A DNA stretch of 64,000 nt, taken from Neonectria sp. B-13 (Eukaryota; Ascomycota; Sordariomycetes; Hypocreales; Nectriaceae). The stretch lies in assembly GCA_002682825.1 (NCBI GenBank), contig NOKP01000007.1, forward strand, positions 1,674,001 through 1,738,000, in the 5' to 3' direction. The notes beneath the pieces are model-generated. The model searched no databases and was not told the origin of the DNA. It was given only the letters and a program-made list of their open reading frames with translations. Every line of letters begins with the position of its first letter. Position 1 is the first letter of the stretch. Below are positions 45,912-56,289 of this stretch, one piece after another. Position numbers and translations under genes: made by a program.

Positions 45912-46411
45912 TTAGAATATTTGGGATAGAAGAATCTCACGATGAGGGACGAAAGGAAAGACATGCAAGGCCATTGTCACACCTGAGGATTTTGAGTAAA
46001 CTAATGATTCCGTTTCCGGATTCGAAGAAACTTGAGTTTCATAGATATAATCACTTCATTGTGTGAAAGCCTTCTGGTTCTCTAATATCTATCTAATAGA
46101 TGAGCGAATTTCACATGCCTCAATGCAGAGCAACTTACCCTAGGGCACTCGTCACTGGCGACCCCGCGCGACGCGTGATGAGTGATGAGTGTTTATTGGC
46201 TGGCTCATCCAAGGTAAATCTCGCCTCCACAATTTCGACGCAGCTCTGCACAACTTCTCCACACTCACTTCAGGGATGCTTCTGGGCCTTGGATGGTTGA
46301 CTACTCCGTAGTTATCAAGGGGTTCCAATTCCATCATCCCGGCGAGTCGATGCTGACCTTGCATTCCCCTGCGCGGATACGGCTACCAACCGACTCGAGG
46401 CATAAACCGCC
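45912..46411. other. Spacer between alpha-glucosidase and its regulator
   Basis: 500 bp containing the glucosidase 3' flank and the regulator promoter. No gene seen. Confidence 0.4.
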
Positions 46412-47998
46412 ATGGCCGGCCGAACAACACGCGCCTGCGATGGGTGCCGCTTCCGAAAGGTGAGGTGCAATGGCGTCCATCCTTGCTCCCAGTGCGAGCA
46501 CCTGAATCTCTCATGCGAGTTCTCGGCGATGCCTTCCAAGCGCAAGCCCGGAGTCCGCGGCCGTTTGGTGGCTCAGCTACGCGACAAGGCAAAGACAACC
46601 TCGTCGTCGACCTCCTTGGCACCAGCAACAGCCGACACTTCGATTGCTGGCATGATGAATCCCGAAGACGCGCCCCGCCTTATGGAACCCAGCCTGGGCT
46701 CTGTTTCGTCGCCTAGCAGCAACGACTACACCATTGACTTCTTCTTGGATCTCCTTCCCGAGTTCGAACAAGTCGTCTATCCCGTCAACCCCATCATCTC
46801 ATCGGCCGAAATGCGCCTGGCCATCCAAAACATGCACCAGAGCCACGAAGATGCTGCCCTGGTCTACGCTTTCGCAACCGTGACCATCAATTTGACGCAG
46901 ACATCGTGGACTCTGCATGGTGACATCGCTGCCCAGATGACGGATCTTATGCACCATACCCTGGCAGCTCACCGCCAAGCAGATCTGGCCGGCGCTGCAC
47001 ATGACGGCCACCTGAGCGAGCTTCCAGTCACTGTCAAGCGGATCATGACGTGCATCTTCCTCGAGATCTCAATGATGGCATTCAAGCGCATTGAGCGTAG
47101 CTTCACCATCCTGCGAGAGGCCATTTCCATGATTCAGACGCTCAAGGTGCATCAACTCAGTGCAGACGGCACCCTCACCGAGTCCGACATCGCTTGTCGC
47201 CAGCGGCTCTACTGGGAGGCATTTATCCACGAGCGCTTCATGACTATCATGGCCGGACAGGCAAGCATCTTGCCTCCACTGAGCACAGGTGTTCCGTTTG
47301 CCGACGCGAGCATCCCCGCACACGTGGACCTGGGCTTCAATCGCCTCGTCCACCTCTTCCTCATCATGGACGACGCTTTTATCACATACTGGACCGCGCA
47401 ACAAGACTCTGGACAGCCTGTGTCCGGAATGACGGCTGAGTGGATCGAACGCAAGCAAGCACAGCTGGATCAAGACGAAGCCAGCGCTGCCAAGGCTGAA
47501 GGAGCTCTTCGCGCGAGTGGCCAGGGAGGTCTGACCGAGTTGCAGCACGCCGACCTCTTTGTAACGAGGCTCTGGTTGCGCACGCTCGTATGGCAGCTCG
47601 CGCTCTCTCAGGGTCTCCTTCGCTCCGCTCCCCCACGAAACTCGCACGAGGGCCTCTCCCTCCATTTCCCTGTACAGCGACTGTCGACCCAACTACGAAG
47701 CCTCGTCAGCCGCCTGGGCAGCGTTGCTTCCATTGGCACCCATGGAAGTGGCATCCTGCAAAAGCTGTTCGAAATTACGAGCACCATCGCCGACGTATTG
47801 GCGCTGCCCCAAGGCCCAGCCCAGAGCCAGGAGGACGCCAGGGCAAGGATGGAGGATTTTGTGTTTCTGGTCAAGTTCTTATTCAGCTTTGAGAGGACCC
47901 AAAAGGAACAGAGGGGGTACCTGAGAGAAAAGCTGGAGGTGCTGCAGCCACTGTATACGGTAGTGAACTTTGCCGAGTTGGCTGGCAGTCCAAGTTGA
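46412..47998 (+). CDS. malR: Zn(II)2Cys6 regulator of the maltose cluster
   Basis: An intronless 528-residue transcription factor. The zinc cluster is at residues 9-35 with spacing C-x2-C-x6-C-x5-C-x2-C-x6-C (RACDGCRFRKVRCNGVHPC...), followed by a basic RKPGVRGRL linker as in AmyR/MalR and yeast MAL activators, a Ser/Thr-rich stretch, and a helical fungal regulatory domain (YPVNPIISSAEMRLAI onward). Length and layout match MalR-type activators. It lies in tandem downstream of the alpha-glucosidase, which lies divergent to the maltose permease, so it most likely activates both on maltose. Alternatives are general XlnR/AmyR-like regulators of other glucosidases. The symbol rests on family plus gene order. 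Confidence 0.88.
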   Translation: MAGRTTRACDGCRFRKVRCNGVHPCSQCEHLNLSCEFSAMPSKRKPGVRGRLVAQLRDKAKTTSSSTSLAPATADTSIAGMMNPEDAPRLMEPSLGSVSSPSSNDYTIDFFLDLLPEFEQVVYPVNPIISSAEMRLAIQNMHQSHEDAALVYAFATVTINLTQTSWTLHGDIAAQMTDLMHHTLAAHRQADLAGAAHDGHLSELPVTVKRIMTCIFLEISMMAFKRIERSFTILREAISMIQTLKVHQLSADGTLTESDIACRQRLYWEAFIHERFMTIMAGQASILPPLSTGVPFADASIPAHVDLGFNRLVHLFLIMDDAFITYWTAQQDSGQPVSGMTAEWIERKQAQLDQDEASAAKAEGALRASGQGGLTELQHADLFVTRLWLRTLVWQLALSQGLLRSAPPRNSHEGLSLHFPVQRLSTQLRSLVSRLGSVASIGTHGSGILQKLFEITSTIADVLALPQGPAQSQEDARARMEDFVFLVKFLFSFERTQKEQRGYLREKLEVLQPLYTVVNFAELAGSPS

Positions 47999-48402
47999 CG
48001 AGCAGAGATGACGAGTTGGCAGGATGATGATGTGTAAAAAAGTGATGTGAGAGTCACCAGGTTGAGAGCTAAATTAAGAATATGACTGAATTTGTCATTA
48101 TCTTCTCTCGTAACATCGTTGTTGCTGCGAAATACCTTCCCGTTATGGGTTCTAGACAAGCGACCTAAATTCATAAACTCACTTCTCTATATATATAGGA
48201 TGACACATAGATATTTATCCACTCGATTAAGACTCTAGTAACAGCTCGCCTCCTATTTTCACGGCCGCTGAAGACCAGAACCGGCCCAAAGTTATAGCTA
48301 GCAGCGCTCTCATATCTCTCAGGCCTCAGTTGAATCGAGCCCGTGTAACTAAGTGCTTCTCTTATTCTCCATTTCCGCAGATTTCTCAACATGAAGATAG
48401 CT
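47999..48402. other. Intergenic, 400 bp
   Basis: Converging 3' flanks of the maltose regulator and the degenerate ORF. No feature seen. Confidence 0.4.
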
Positions 48403-49038
48403 CTAAGGTGTAGTAGACTTTTGCATGTAGCCTCGTATGTACCAATCGGCCATTTCCTGAATTCCCAGGTCCATCAATCGAAGAGGGCCGACATTGGGTC
48501 GCTCAAACTCGGGATCAAATGCATCCACCGTGGCCCCTATGCCTGAGAATACCATGCTTTCCTTCAAAACGGGATTCTCCCCGCTGCCGTACACAAAGCC
48601 CCCGGCCTCGCAGCTGACGTAGACGGCTAATCCTTGAGCTTCGGGCTCGTGATCAACACAGATGATTATTTTAGGCCTATCTGCAGCCGCTCGCTCGCGC
48701 CAGTCCAGCTTGCCTCGCATTTCTTTGAGCAAGCCCTGCTAATGGCCGTGAAACGGGAGGAAGAAGAGAAAGCTGAGCTCGACCGACTGAATCGTCGACA
48801 GTAGCGTGAACAGAAGATCCACTAGGTCTACCTGCTTAACGAGGAAGCGCGAGAGACAGAAGTGCCGGAGATTCGACCATATGTCAATAGGGAAGATTGT
48901 GCGCAGCGGGAGAAAGTGTTCTTCACCACTGGGTAATCCTTTGTAGGTTAGGGAAACGTGCCAGCCCACATTGCAGAGCTTGGCGTCGCTGTTTGTGGCG
49001 ATGACTAGATCTTGCTCTTGCACCAGCTTCTGATACAA
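48403..49038 (-). pseudogene. Unidentified ORF interrupted by in-frame TAG
   Basis: Two frames on the minus strand (49038-48739 and 48738-48403) are continuous except for one in-frame TAG at 48741-48739. The first part contains DLVIATNSDAKLCNVGWH and a hydrophobic run (DLLFTLLSTIQSVELSFLFF); the second has KIIICVDHEPEAQGLAVYVS. The protein-like flow across the stop suggests one former gene with a CAG-to-TAG or similar change. No domain is recognised, no clear start exists (the upstream frame meets TGA near 49075), and an intron around the TAG is not obvious. Could be a decayed F-box/hypothetical protein; I would not name it. Confidence 0.4.
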
Positions 49039-50933
49039 CTTGTACGATTCTGCTGGACTAGACCGCGCCTTGAGTCACTCTGTAACTTCAATATGGTGAG
49101 GGCGCTTGACGTCCTCACGGCCGTAGTTCTCTATATCACTAAAGTTCTAGCGGTAAATGCGTAAGTACTAGCAATTGAACAGGACATTAAGTTCAGGCAA
49201 GGTCCCAAACCCGGAGACAGGAAGTCACCCCTTGGAGATTATGGCACCGCGGTGGTGCGGACTATAAACATTCATTGAGGAAGCTGTAGAGAAAGAAAAA
49301 AAGAGAGGCATTGACAGATGATACAGCGAGTATTCAATTCCTCTTCTCATCGCTATCTAAATACACGATATTCCATCCTTTAGGTTGTGATCTACATTCA
49401 GATATAGACGTACACAGAGCAAGACAGGGTGATAAAAATCATCTAGGGGCTGAGGACCCGGGAATGGGAATAAAAGCGGTAACTGGGATGGGCAGTTGAA
49501 GAGAATAAAATGAGGGGACTGAAGAAGGGTAAAGTTAAAGTTGAGCCGGGGAAAGAAGAGGTGGTAAAAGCTAGTACCCGGGTAGACAGACTCACGTGCC
49601 GCCTGGGGTTCGTCTGATAACACCAATCCAAAGGCACGGCCCATTATAAGATGATGTAATACTGCGGGAAAGACGGCACGGCAATATAATGGGCGGGCAA
49701 GGTGTGCAGGGTTCCAGATCTCTTATCTGAGAATACAGGGTGCCGATATTGCCGGATAGCAAAAGTACCTTCTGTGATGAAATTTCGCGTATCAATCACA
49801 TGGTGGGTGTAACGTGCACAGCATGACCGACACGGCATTAGAGAAGTGGGCTGAAATAATGCTGACAGTAAATCTTAGCCGGATGTAGCACTCGTTTTGA
49901 TTAAATTAAATAACAAGAAGTAACACTAGCAACGCCTCATGTCATGCAAACTTCTCAAATGTGAAAGACGTATCACAAAGAGTGTGTGCGAAAAAAGAAT
50001 ATTTTACAGCACTGTCGCACACTTCGAGTCTGCGCCACCTGATAATCTCACTAGGCATGGATTATGAGCTGTAACTGGGGCGCTCCAGACTCCCCCAGCT
50101 TGTACATTCTCACTGGAGTGCATCTTAGGAGTAAAAATAAAGTCCAAGACAGAAATAAAAGGACTTACATACCCACTACAGGGTTAAGTTACTCGAAGGC
50201 GTCTCCGTCCTAGGGGGTTTGTTGGTCATATACACTTCGTGGGTAATCAGGTCAGCCAATTTTCATCTCCTGCCACATTGAGATGTTTAGTTTCGAGTTA
50301 ACTCCGAGGCCATTAAATGAAAGAACGGAAGCGCTCTATGAGGGAACCTAATGTGTTACAATTACTGTGTCACGCATTGATTTCCTTGTCTTGAGCCTGG
50401 TTAGGTTTAAAGTTCATTTATTAACCTTTATATCTAACCCAAACCAATCTATCTTTTCGGTTCTAACTTTTTCCTCAACGTAAGAGAGAGTGACCCAGAT
50501 GGGTTGCAAAAACAGGTTCAAGGTGCGACATCAATGCGAACCATGTTACGGGAAAGCTTACTGTGTTTAAGTTATTAGGATTGACGGCGCAGGGAATAGC
50601 ATCTTACTGTGTTATCTGCTGTAACTTAATCTACCGCGTTGTCTTGATTTATCAGATGCCATTGACTAAGCTTAAAATACTCTAAACAATTAACTTCAAC
50701 CAGTGGAAGGACGATTTCCGTAGCACCTCGGTGCACAGAGCTTTCATGAGTCAGGTGACTATAAGAACCTTGTAAAGTGGGAGCCAATAGGTTTGTGTGC
50801 CTGCTAAAGTGACTAAACGCTGTCTAACATGAACCCACGCACCTGAATCCACCACAACTCAACCTCCCACGCACCTACACGCACCTACACCCCTGAGCAG
50901 ACACCCACAGGCACAATATTTCTTCCCTTCAGC
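49039..50933. other. Intergenic, 1.9 kb, AT-richer
   Basis: No gene supportable. AT content rises visibly at 49850-50700. A CACGCACCTA repeat is found at about 50870-50892, just before the kinase-like gene leader. Confidence 0.4.
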
Positions 50934-51755
50934 ATGGGGCTATCACCCATTGCAGTTTTTATCAACAGCCGCGTCGAAGTCCTGATGCGGACGGATCACT
51001 CTGTCGTATACACCGACAAGGCCAAACCGCACGTTGTTCTGAAGGCGGAAACTATATGGATCGACGGCAGGCCTTACGGCCCGCCGTCAATGGTGGCGCA
51101 GACTAGCTATGATCTCTGTCGTGAGCACGACATCTACATGGCTCTCGGTGGCCACCAGCACGTCACAAGATGTTTCGGCCTCGTCCACGATGATAATGGC
51201 AATGCCATCGCCCTAAAGCTTGAACGTGCGCCCAAGGGAAATCTGCGGCACTTCATCGAGGATACTCTAGAGACCCCCTCAATGTGCCAGCGGTTGGAGA
51301 CTGCGGCTGTCTTCGCTAAGTCCGTTGTATACCTGCATTCTCGTGGCGTCATCTGGGGAGACCTCTCTACTCGGAATACCCTTGTCTTTGGTGATGGTAG
51401 CCTTAAGATCTGTGACTTTTCTAGCTCTACTCTTGAGGACGTGTATCCCCAATTCGGGATCCACACATATGAACCAGGCTATTGTCCTGCCTTACCAGAG
51501 GATAAGGTACGCACATTGTCCATGATGCAAAGGGAATTGTATGCCCTTGGGTCAGCTGTCTATGAAATCACCGAGTGGAAATTCCCGTACGCGGGATTCA
51601 GCGGTGACATTTGGGACATCGTCGAGAGCGGCACGATGCCTGTCATAGCAGATAGCAATGTTGCTCGAGACATCATCACGCGATGCTGGAACTTCGAATA
51701 CGACTCGGCAGGGGCCGTCGCAGATGACTTAGTCGCTGTCTTCGGGAGCCAATGA
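50934..51755 (+). CDS. Small kinase-like protein with altered motifs
   Basis: An intronless 273-residue protein kinase-fold protein, probably cytosolic. The likely ATP-anchoring lysine is K37 (PHVVLKAE) with a possible alpha-C Glu at E64. The catalytic loop reads YLHSRGVIWGDLSTRN: the usual His-Arg before the aspartate is replaced by Trp-Gly, but D143 and N148 are in place. The DFG motif reads DFS (D161). A C-lobe pattern (ELYALGSAVYEITEWKFPY) follows. No glycine-rich loop is obvious and the N-lobe is short. Such compact, single-exon kinase-like genes with VxWGDLSxRN loops are frequent in Fusarium-type accessory regions, with unknown roles. It may be active with unusual specificity or a pseudokinase. 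Flanks are gene-poor, with a HeLo-like fragment just downstream. Confidence 0.8.
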   Translation: MGLSPIAVFINSRVEVLMRTDHSVVYTDKAKPHVVLKAETIWIDGRPYGPPSMVAQTSYDLCREHDIYMALGGHQHVTRCFGLVHDDNGNAIALKLERAPKGNLRHFIEDTLETPSMCQRLETAAVFAKSVVYLHSRGVIWGDLSTRNTLVFGDGSLKICDFSSSTLEDVYPQFGIHTYEPGYCPALPEDKVRTLSMMQRELYALGSAVYEITEWKFPYAGFSGDIWDIVESGTMPVIADSNVARDIITRCWNFEYDSAGAVADDLVAVFGSQ

Positions 51756-52828
51756 AGAACTGAGTCAGGTCGCATAGATATGAGCACGATGTGAAGTGGA
51801 CAAGCTTCTCTCCGGATAGGTTCATTCGGGGTCTGGCTTCAGGATTATCATGGAAGGAAATTGGTTAGATAGGTGTTATATAGCTCGAATTGGGACTCTT
51901 TGAGATCACAGAAGAAGATAATTACAGTGGCCATGGAAACTGCCGGGCTTGGTATTGGAGTCGCAGGGCTCGTAGGCCTGTTCACTTCTCTAGGATCTTC
52001 AGCCCAAGCTCAGCGACAGCTCAGCATAGAGCAGCAACTCGGCTCTAGAAACAGAAATAGCTTTTGGTGTGCTTGAGTTTCGTTTCCAAGCATAGTGACA
52101 GTCAGTTCATGGTAAGCACATCCCGCCTCTTTATTGACTCTATCTGAATTGACTGTACTCGCGACGCTTGAAGAATCTGCTCTTGCCTGAATGAATTTGC
52201 AAAGTAATCATACACGAATTAGGACAAAGGGACATCACAATAGGTGGTAGTGTCATTTTATCAACAGGCGACCATAGTATCTCATCAGCAGCAACTGTAG
52301 CCGAAACCATGTTATACAGGTCCAGGTCCAAAGGCCAGCATCAGAGGCCAGGGATAAGGCGTGCAAATCGAGGGGTAAACGCGCACGGACAGTCAATCAA
52401 GACTGCGCATCCAGCTTCGGGGACTTCTGGGTTTGTTATTACTGGCGCAGCTGTTCTGTACGATGATCCTTGAAGCTGTACTACGCTTACATCTGCCTTC
52501 TCGAGTCTCAGTGTTACGAGTTGAGGAGTACTTTTGTTTCCCCACTAGGCTCCATGGGGCAGCTAGGGCAGGGATACAGCCAACGGACCCATATGCAATG
52601 CCGACGTTGCCGACATCACCGCCTGAAGGAGCCATGTTGACGGAGATCATCCACTGCTGTAAGTGCCATGATTCGTTGGGCGTGTGTGTTATGATCCCAA
52701 CTTACAATGACGTGAGTTGCATTCGTAACAACGCATTGACATGATCATCGGCCCTGCCTGGAATAAATACTACGGAGTGCCGAGACATTGATTGCCTTGT
52801 TCAACATGTGTGCCAAGAAGTTTCAGCA
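51756..52828. other. Intergenic with HeLo-like fragment
   Basis: Apart from the HeLo-like start at 51933 and the frame 52433-52744 (103 codons, no domain), nothing is supportable. The last part is the carboxypeptidase promoter. Confidence 0.35.
51933..52076 (+). pseudogene. HeLo-domain N-terminus fragment
   Basis: A 47-codon frame beginning METAGLGIGVAGLVGLFTS, which is the hallmark opening of fungal HeLo (prion-inhibition and propagation, HET-S type) domains. After this the frame loses similarity and stops. No downstream exon that continues the domain was found, so it looks like a truncated relic. Its position 180 bp past a kinase-like gene is notable because HeLo and kinase domains occur together in some fungal cell-death proteins. 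Confidence 0.45.
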
Positions 52829-54676
52829 ATGCAGTTCAAGGTGATCAGTGTTCTTCTAGCTTTCGGGACTTTGTCCCAAGCAGCCTTCAACCAGGGGGCG
52901 CTCAACGCGTTTAGCCACACGCATCCACGCCATTACGACCAAAAGCGAGATTTTGCTCCGCCTGTGCACCCTAAGCTGGATAAGAGACGACACTCAAGGT
53001 TCCTGAACAACCAGACTGAGAAGTTTGTTGTCAATGGCACTGGCATCCCAGAGGTCCCGTTCGACATAGGCGAGTCGTACGCCGGCTTGCTTCCCATCTC
53101 ACAGTCACCAGACGAGGAGAGACAGCTATATTTCTGGTTTTTTCCCAGCACCAATCCCGATGCCGGTGAAGAAGTCGTTATTTGGTAAGTTCTGTTTGCA
53201 TCACATTTAAACGCTTTGCTGACGGCGCTTCGTCAGGTTGAACGGAGGTCCGGGATGCAGCTCCCTTAGCGGCCTGTTGACCGAGAACGGTCCCTTCTTA
53301 TGGCAACAGGGAACTCTTTCTCCCACCCCAAACTCGTATAGCTGGACAAACCTGTAAGCTGTCCCGGTCTCGATCTTTCAAATGGGCACGTTGATTAACC
53401 ACGCAATATAGTACCAACGTCATCTGGATTGAACAACCCGTGGGCGTCGGTTTCAGCCAGGGCACGCCTAACATCACGAATGAAGTGGAACTTGGCCTGG
53501 AGTTCATTGGCTTTTGGCGTAATTTCATTGAAGCTTTCGAGCTGCAAAACGCAACGACTTACATCACCGGCGAATCTTACGCGGGATACTACGTTCCCTA
53601 CATTGCCGATGCTTTCATCACCGCAAACGATGACACCTACTATAAGCTGGGCGGTGTCGCTATCAACGATCCGATCATTGGAGACGGCACCTTGCAGCAG
53701 CAGGCAGTCATCTTTCCGTTCATTGAGTATTGGGACAATCTTTTCAATCTCAACCAGTCGTACACCAACGCCCTTCGCTGGACCCATGAGCACTGCAACT
53801 TTTCAACCTACCTCGAGGCTTATGGAACTTTCCCGCCACCGGGACCGTTTCCGGTCCTTCCGGATCCGTACGAAGATCCATCTGGAAACTACACCTGCGA
53901 TATACTTGACTATGCTTATGCGGCCGCCTTAGAGGCCAACCCGTGTTTTAACATTTACCACATTACGGACACCTGCCCCTTCACCTACTCACAGCTAGGC
54001 ATTGTGAATCAGGTAAATCTTCTCATCTTTCTCCACAACTTCCTCAAAATCACCCTTGCTAACAAACCGGCTTTCTTTCCTGTAGGGCGACTACTCACCG
54101 AGCGGTGCTCAAGTCTACTTCAACCGCACAGATGTTCAAAAGGCGATCAACGCTCCACACGTTGACTGGTACCAATGTACACCATTGAATGTGTTCGGTG
54201 ACGGCAAACCCAATTCCAATGCCAGCGACGCCTCCAAGGCTCCTGCGCAAACCGATGTTGTGCGTCGCGTTATTGAACACACAAACAACACCATCATTGG
54301 CGTCGGCCGTCTGGATTTCCTCCTGCCACCCAACGGCACACTCTTCGCGCTGCAAAACACGACTTGGAATGGTGCCCAGGGTTTCCAGCGATACCCACAG
54401 GACCACGAATTTTACGTGCCTTTCCACCCAGATTACAACGGTGGAAGATTGAGTGAAGCCGGCATTGTCGGAAATTGGGGCCGTGAGCGTGGATTAACAT
54501 ACTACGAAGTCCAACTGGCTGGTCATGAGCTTCCTGGGTATAGTGCAGGATCTGGCTATCGCGTACTGGAGCTGCTTTTGAAACGAATCAAGAACTTGGG
54601 GACTATCGAGGACTTCACAACCCAGCAGGGAGACTTTCAAGGAAATGACTCGATCAAGTATAAACCTTCGTTTTGA
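52829..54676 (+). CDS. Secreted serine carboxypeptidase (S10 family)
   Basis: A 554-residue peptidase of the S10 family (carboxypeptidase S1 type), which removes C-terminal residues from peptides at acid pH, outside the cell or in the vacuole. Exons are 52829-53184, 53237-53353, 53412-54012 and 54086-54676; phases close. Signal peptide [18 protein letters not shown]. The oxyanion region [12 protein letters not shown] spans the first intron, the nucleophile is S213 in TGESYAGYY, the catalytic Asp is D435 in VGRLDFLL and the His is H505 in AGHELPGY. Several N-glycosylation sequons (NGT, NAT, NQS, NFS, NYT, NRT, NNT) fit secretion. The start was set at the ATG before the hydrophobic leader instead of the upstream in-frame ATG at 52808. 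Length is typical. The neighbours give no pathway context. Confidence 0.94.
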
Positions 54677-55095
54677 GTAGCCCTCTATAGCTAAATAGAT
54701 CCATCAACCCAATTGATAAGCTCCTTATAACATAATGAATTGGTGTGAGTGTTACCTCTTCGTTTTAATTCTTCTATGCCAGCAGTGAAACCAAGCCATA
54801 GTTACGATAGTCTCGTTAGCTATGAGATCTGTAGGTACAGCAAAGTCTAGCCTTTGTAGTTGGATGTGAGAACTTAGAAGGAAGCTTGGATGGCCCGGGC
54901 GGGATTCTGAGGACTCGGTGGAGTCGCTGTGGAAGACTATGATATTGGATATTGCTGTCAACTGTGCTTGAATTGGTATATATAGATAATGGCAAGCAAC
55001 AAGTTGAACTTTGCAATGATTAGAACCCCGCAAAACGTCGTGTTTCCAAGCCCCTCAAGATATTCCGTTCCATCCCAGAACACTGAAATTAATGA
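54677..55095. other. Converging 3' flanks
   Basis: About 420 bp between the carboxypeptidase and the methyltransferase. No gene seen. Confidence 0.4.
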
Positions 55096-56289
55096 TTATG
55101 TTGCTGGTGTCGGCTTCTGGGCAACGATGCGATATGTTGTTGTGATTAAGCGAAGAGCATCCATCTCCACGAAAGCTTGCCCATCCATACATAGCCGATC
55201 AATCAAAGTCTTGAAATGCCGTGGTAAAACGCGCATCTTGACCAATCCGTGGATGACGTGTCTCAAAGACCGGAAATAGATGTCCACCTTGTCGATGAGA
55301 TGAGCCTGGAGGCCGTCTATACTGGGGTTGTCTGACTTCGTGACGGTAAATCCAGCGTCGGTCAGAGCCTTCTCAAAGCTTGCCGGAGTTGGGGTGCCCA
55401 CTGCACCGATCAAAGGCTTGACCCGGCGCATTAAGCCTGCGTGTTTTGGATCCTCGGGATTGTAAGCAGACAGGCTGACCCAATCTAGCAGCAGAAACTT
55501 GGCGCCAGGTTTCAATATCCTGTAGATGTCCTTGAATAGAAGCGAAGGGTCTTTGCACAAACTGAGAGCCTGGATTTCGTAGAACGCGTCGAATGATTCA
55601 TCTGAAAAGGGCAGTGGCAACTCGTTTTGATCGTGCACCACAAACTCATTGTGAAACCCAAGATCACCGTTGTACTCCCTCGCTTGCGAGATTTGGTCAA
55701 TGTCAATGTTGAGCCCGGTGATCTTTGCTGCAGAGTAGTTTGTCATGTGTGCGGCGACCCGACCACGGCCACATCCAAGATCCAAAGCTGTCATGCCAGG
55801 TCCCAACCCGATCTCCCGCGCGATTTCTTCCTCATTCAGCAGTTGATTATCCAGAACAGAGGCCTTCTTGTCCATCAGAGGTGGAATGTACATCTTTTCG
55901 ACTTGGCCGAGGCTGCATAAATGGTTGAGAACTGAATAGTATGCTCGGAGGCAGTCTCCAACACGCTGCTGATAATTGAGACCCAAAGCGGCGATCATCT
56001 GATCTTCTCTCGCCCAATCCAGATTGTAAATCTCATAGGAGGCCATGAAATCTTCAACTTCTTTCGGCGTGAGGTCGTGAATACGCTTGAAAGCTTTGAC
56101 GAATGTCTTCCACCGCCTCGGTGAAACAGTCCGATTCCCGCCATGGCGTTCGACTGGCGTCTCCGGAGTAAAAGGTATAGCGGGCGCCTTTTCGTTGAAA
56201 ATCTCGCTGGAAAGAGAGTTGTCCCTAATTGCAGGGGGGGGTTGATGAAGCGTCAACTCCCCAGACATGTTTGAAGCGACCGCAGCCAT
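55096..56289 (-). CDS. SAM-dependent methyltransferase, sterol C24-methyltransferase-like
   Basis: An intronless 397-residue class I methyltransferase resembling the Erg6/sterol methyltransferase group. SAM motif I is LDLGCGRG (about 169-176), motif II lies in the VVHDQNELPLPFSDESFDAFYEIQALSLCKD region and motif III in RILKPGAKFLLLDWVSLSAY. The second half (RRVKPLIGAVGTPTPASFEKALTDAGF) matches the sterol-MT C-terminal pattern. A 90-residue N-terminal extension with Pro-rich and basic parts precedes the enzyme. A housekeeping Erg6 is usually about 380 residues with introns and a YEYGWG motif; here that place reads YEIYNLDWARED, so this is probably a diverged paralogue acting on another substrate, possibly a secondary metabolite. 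No biosynthetic genes lie next to it. Confidence 0.88.
   Translation of the reverse strand: MAAVASNMSGELTLHQPPPAIRDNSLSSEIFNEKAPAIPFTPETPVERHGGNRTVSPRRWKTFVKAFKRIHDLTPKEVEDFMASYEIYNLDWAREDQMIAALGLNYQQRVGDCLRAYYSVLNHLCSLGQVEKMYIPPLMDKKASVLDNQLLNEEEIAREIGLGPGMTALDLGCGRGRVAAHMTNYSAAKITGLNIDIDQISQAREYNGDLGFHNEFVVHDQNELPLPFSDESFDAFYEIQALSLCKDPSLLFKDIYRILKPGAKFLLLDWVSLSAYNPEDPKHAGLMRRVKPLIGAVGTPTPASFEKALTDAGFTVTKSDNPSIDGLQAHLIDKVDIYFRSLRHVIHGLVKMRVLPRHFKTLIDRLCMDGQAFVEMDALRLITTTYRIVAQKPTPAT

Noticed and set aside
47069..47692. Minus-strand frame (207 codons) opposite the maltose regulator
   Set aside because: Antisense shadow within a confident coding sequence.
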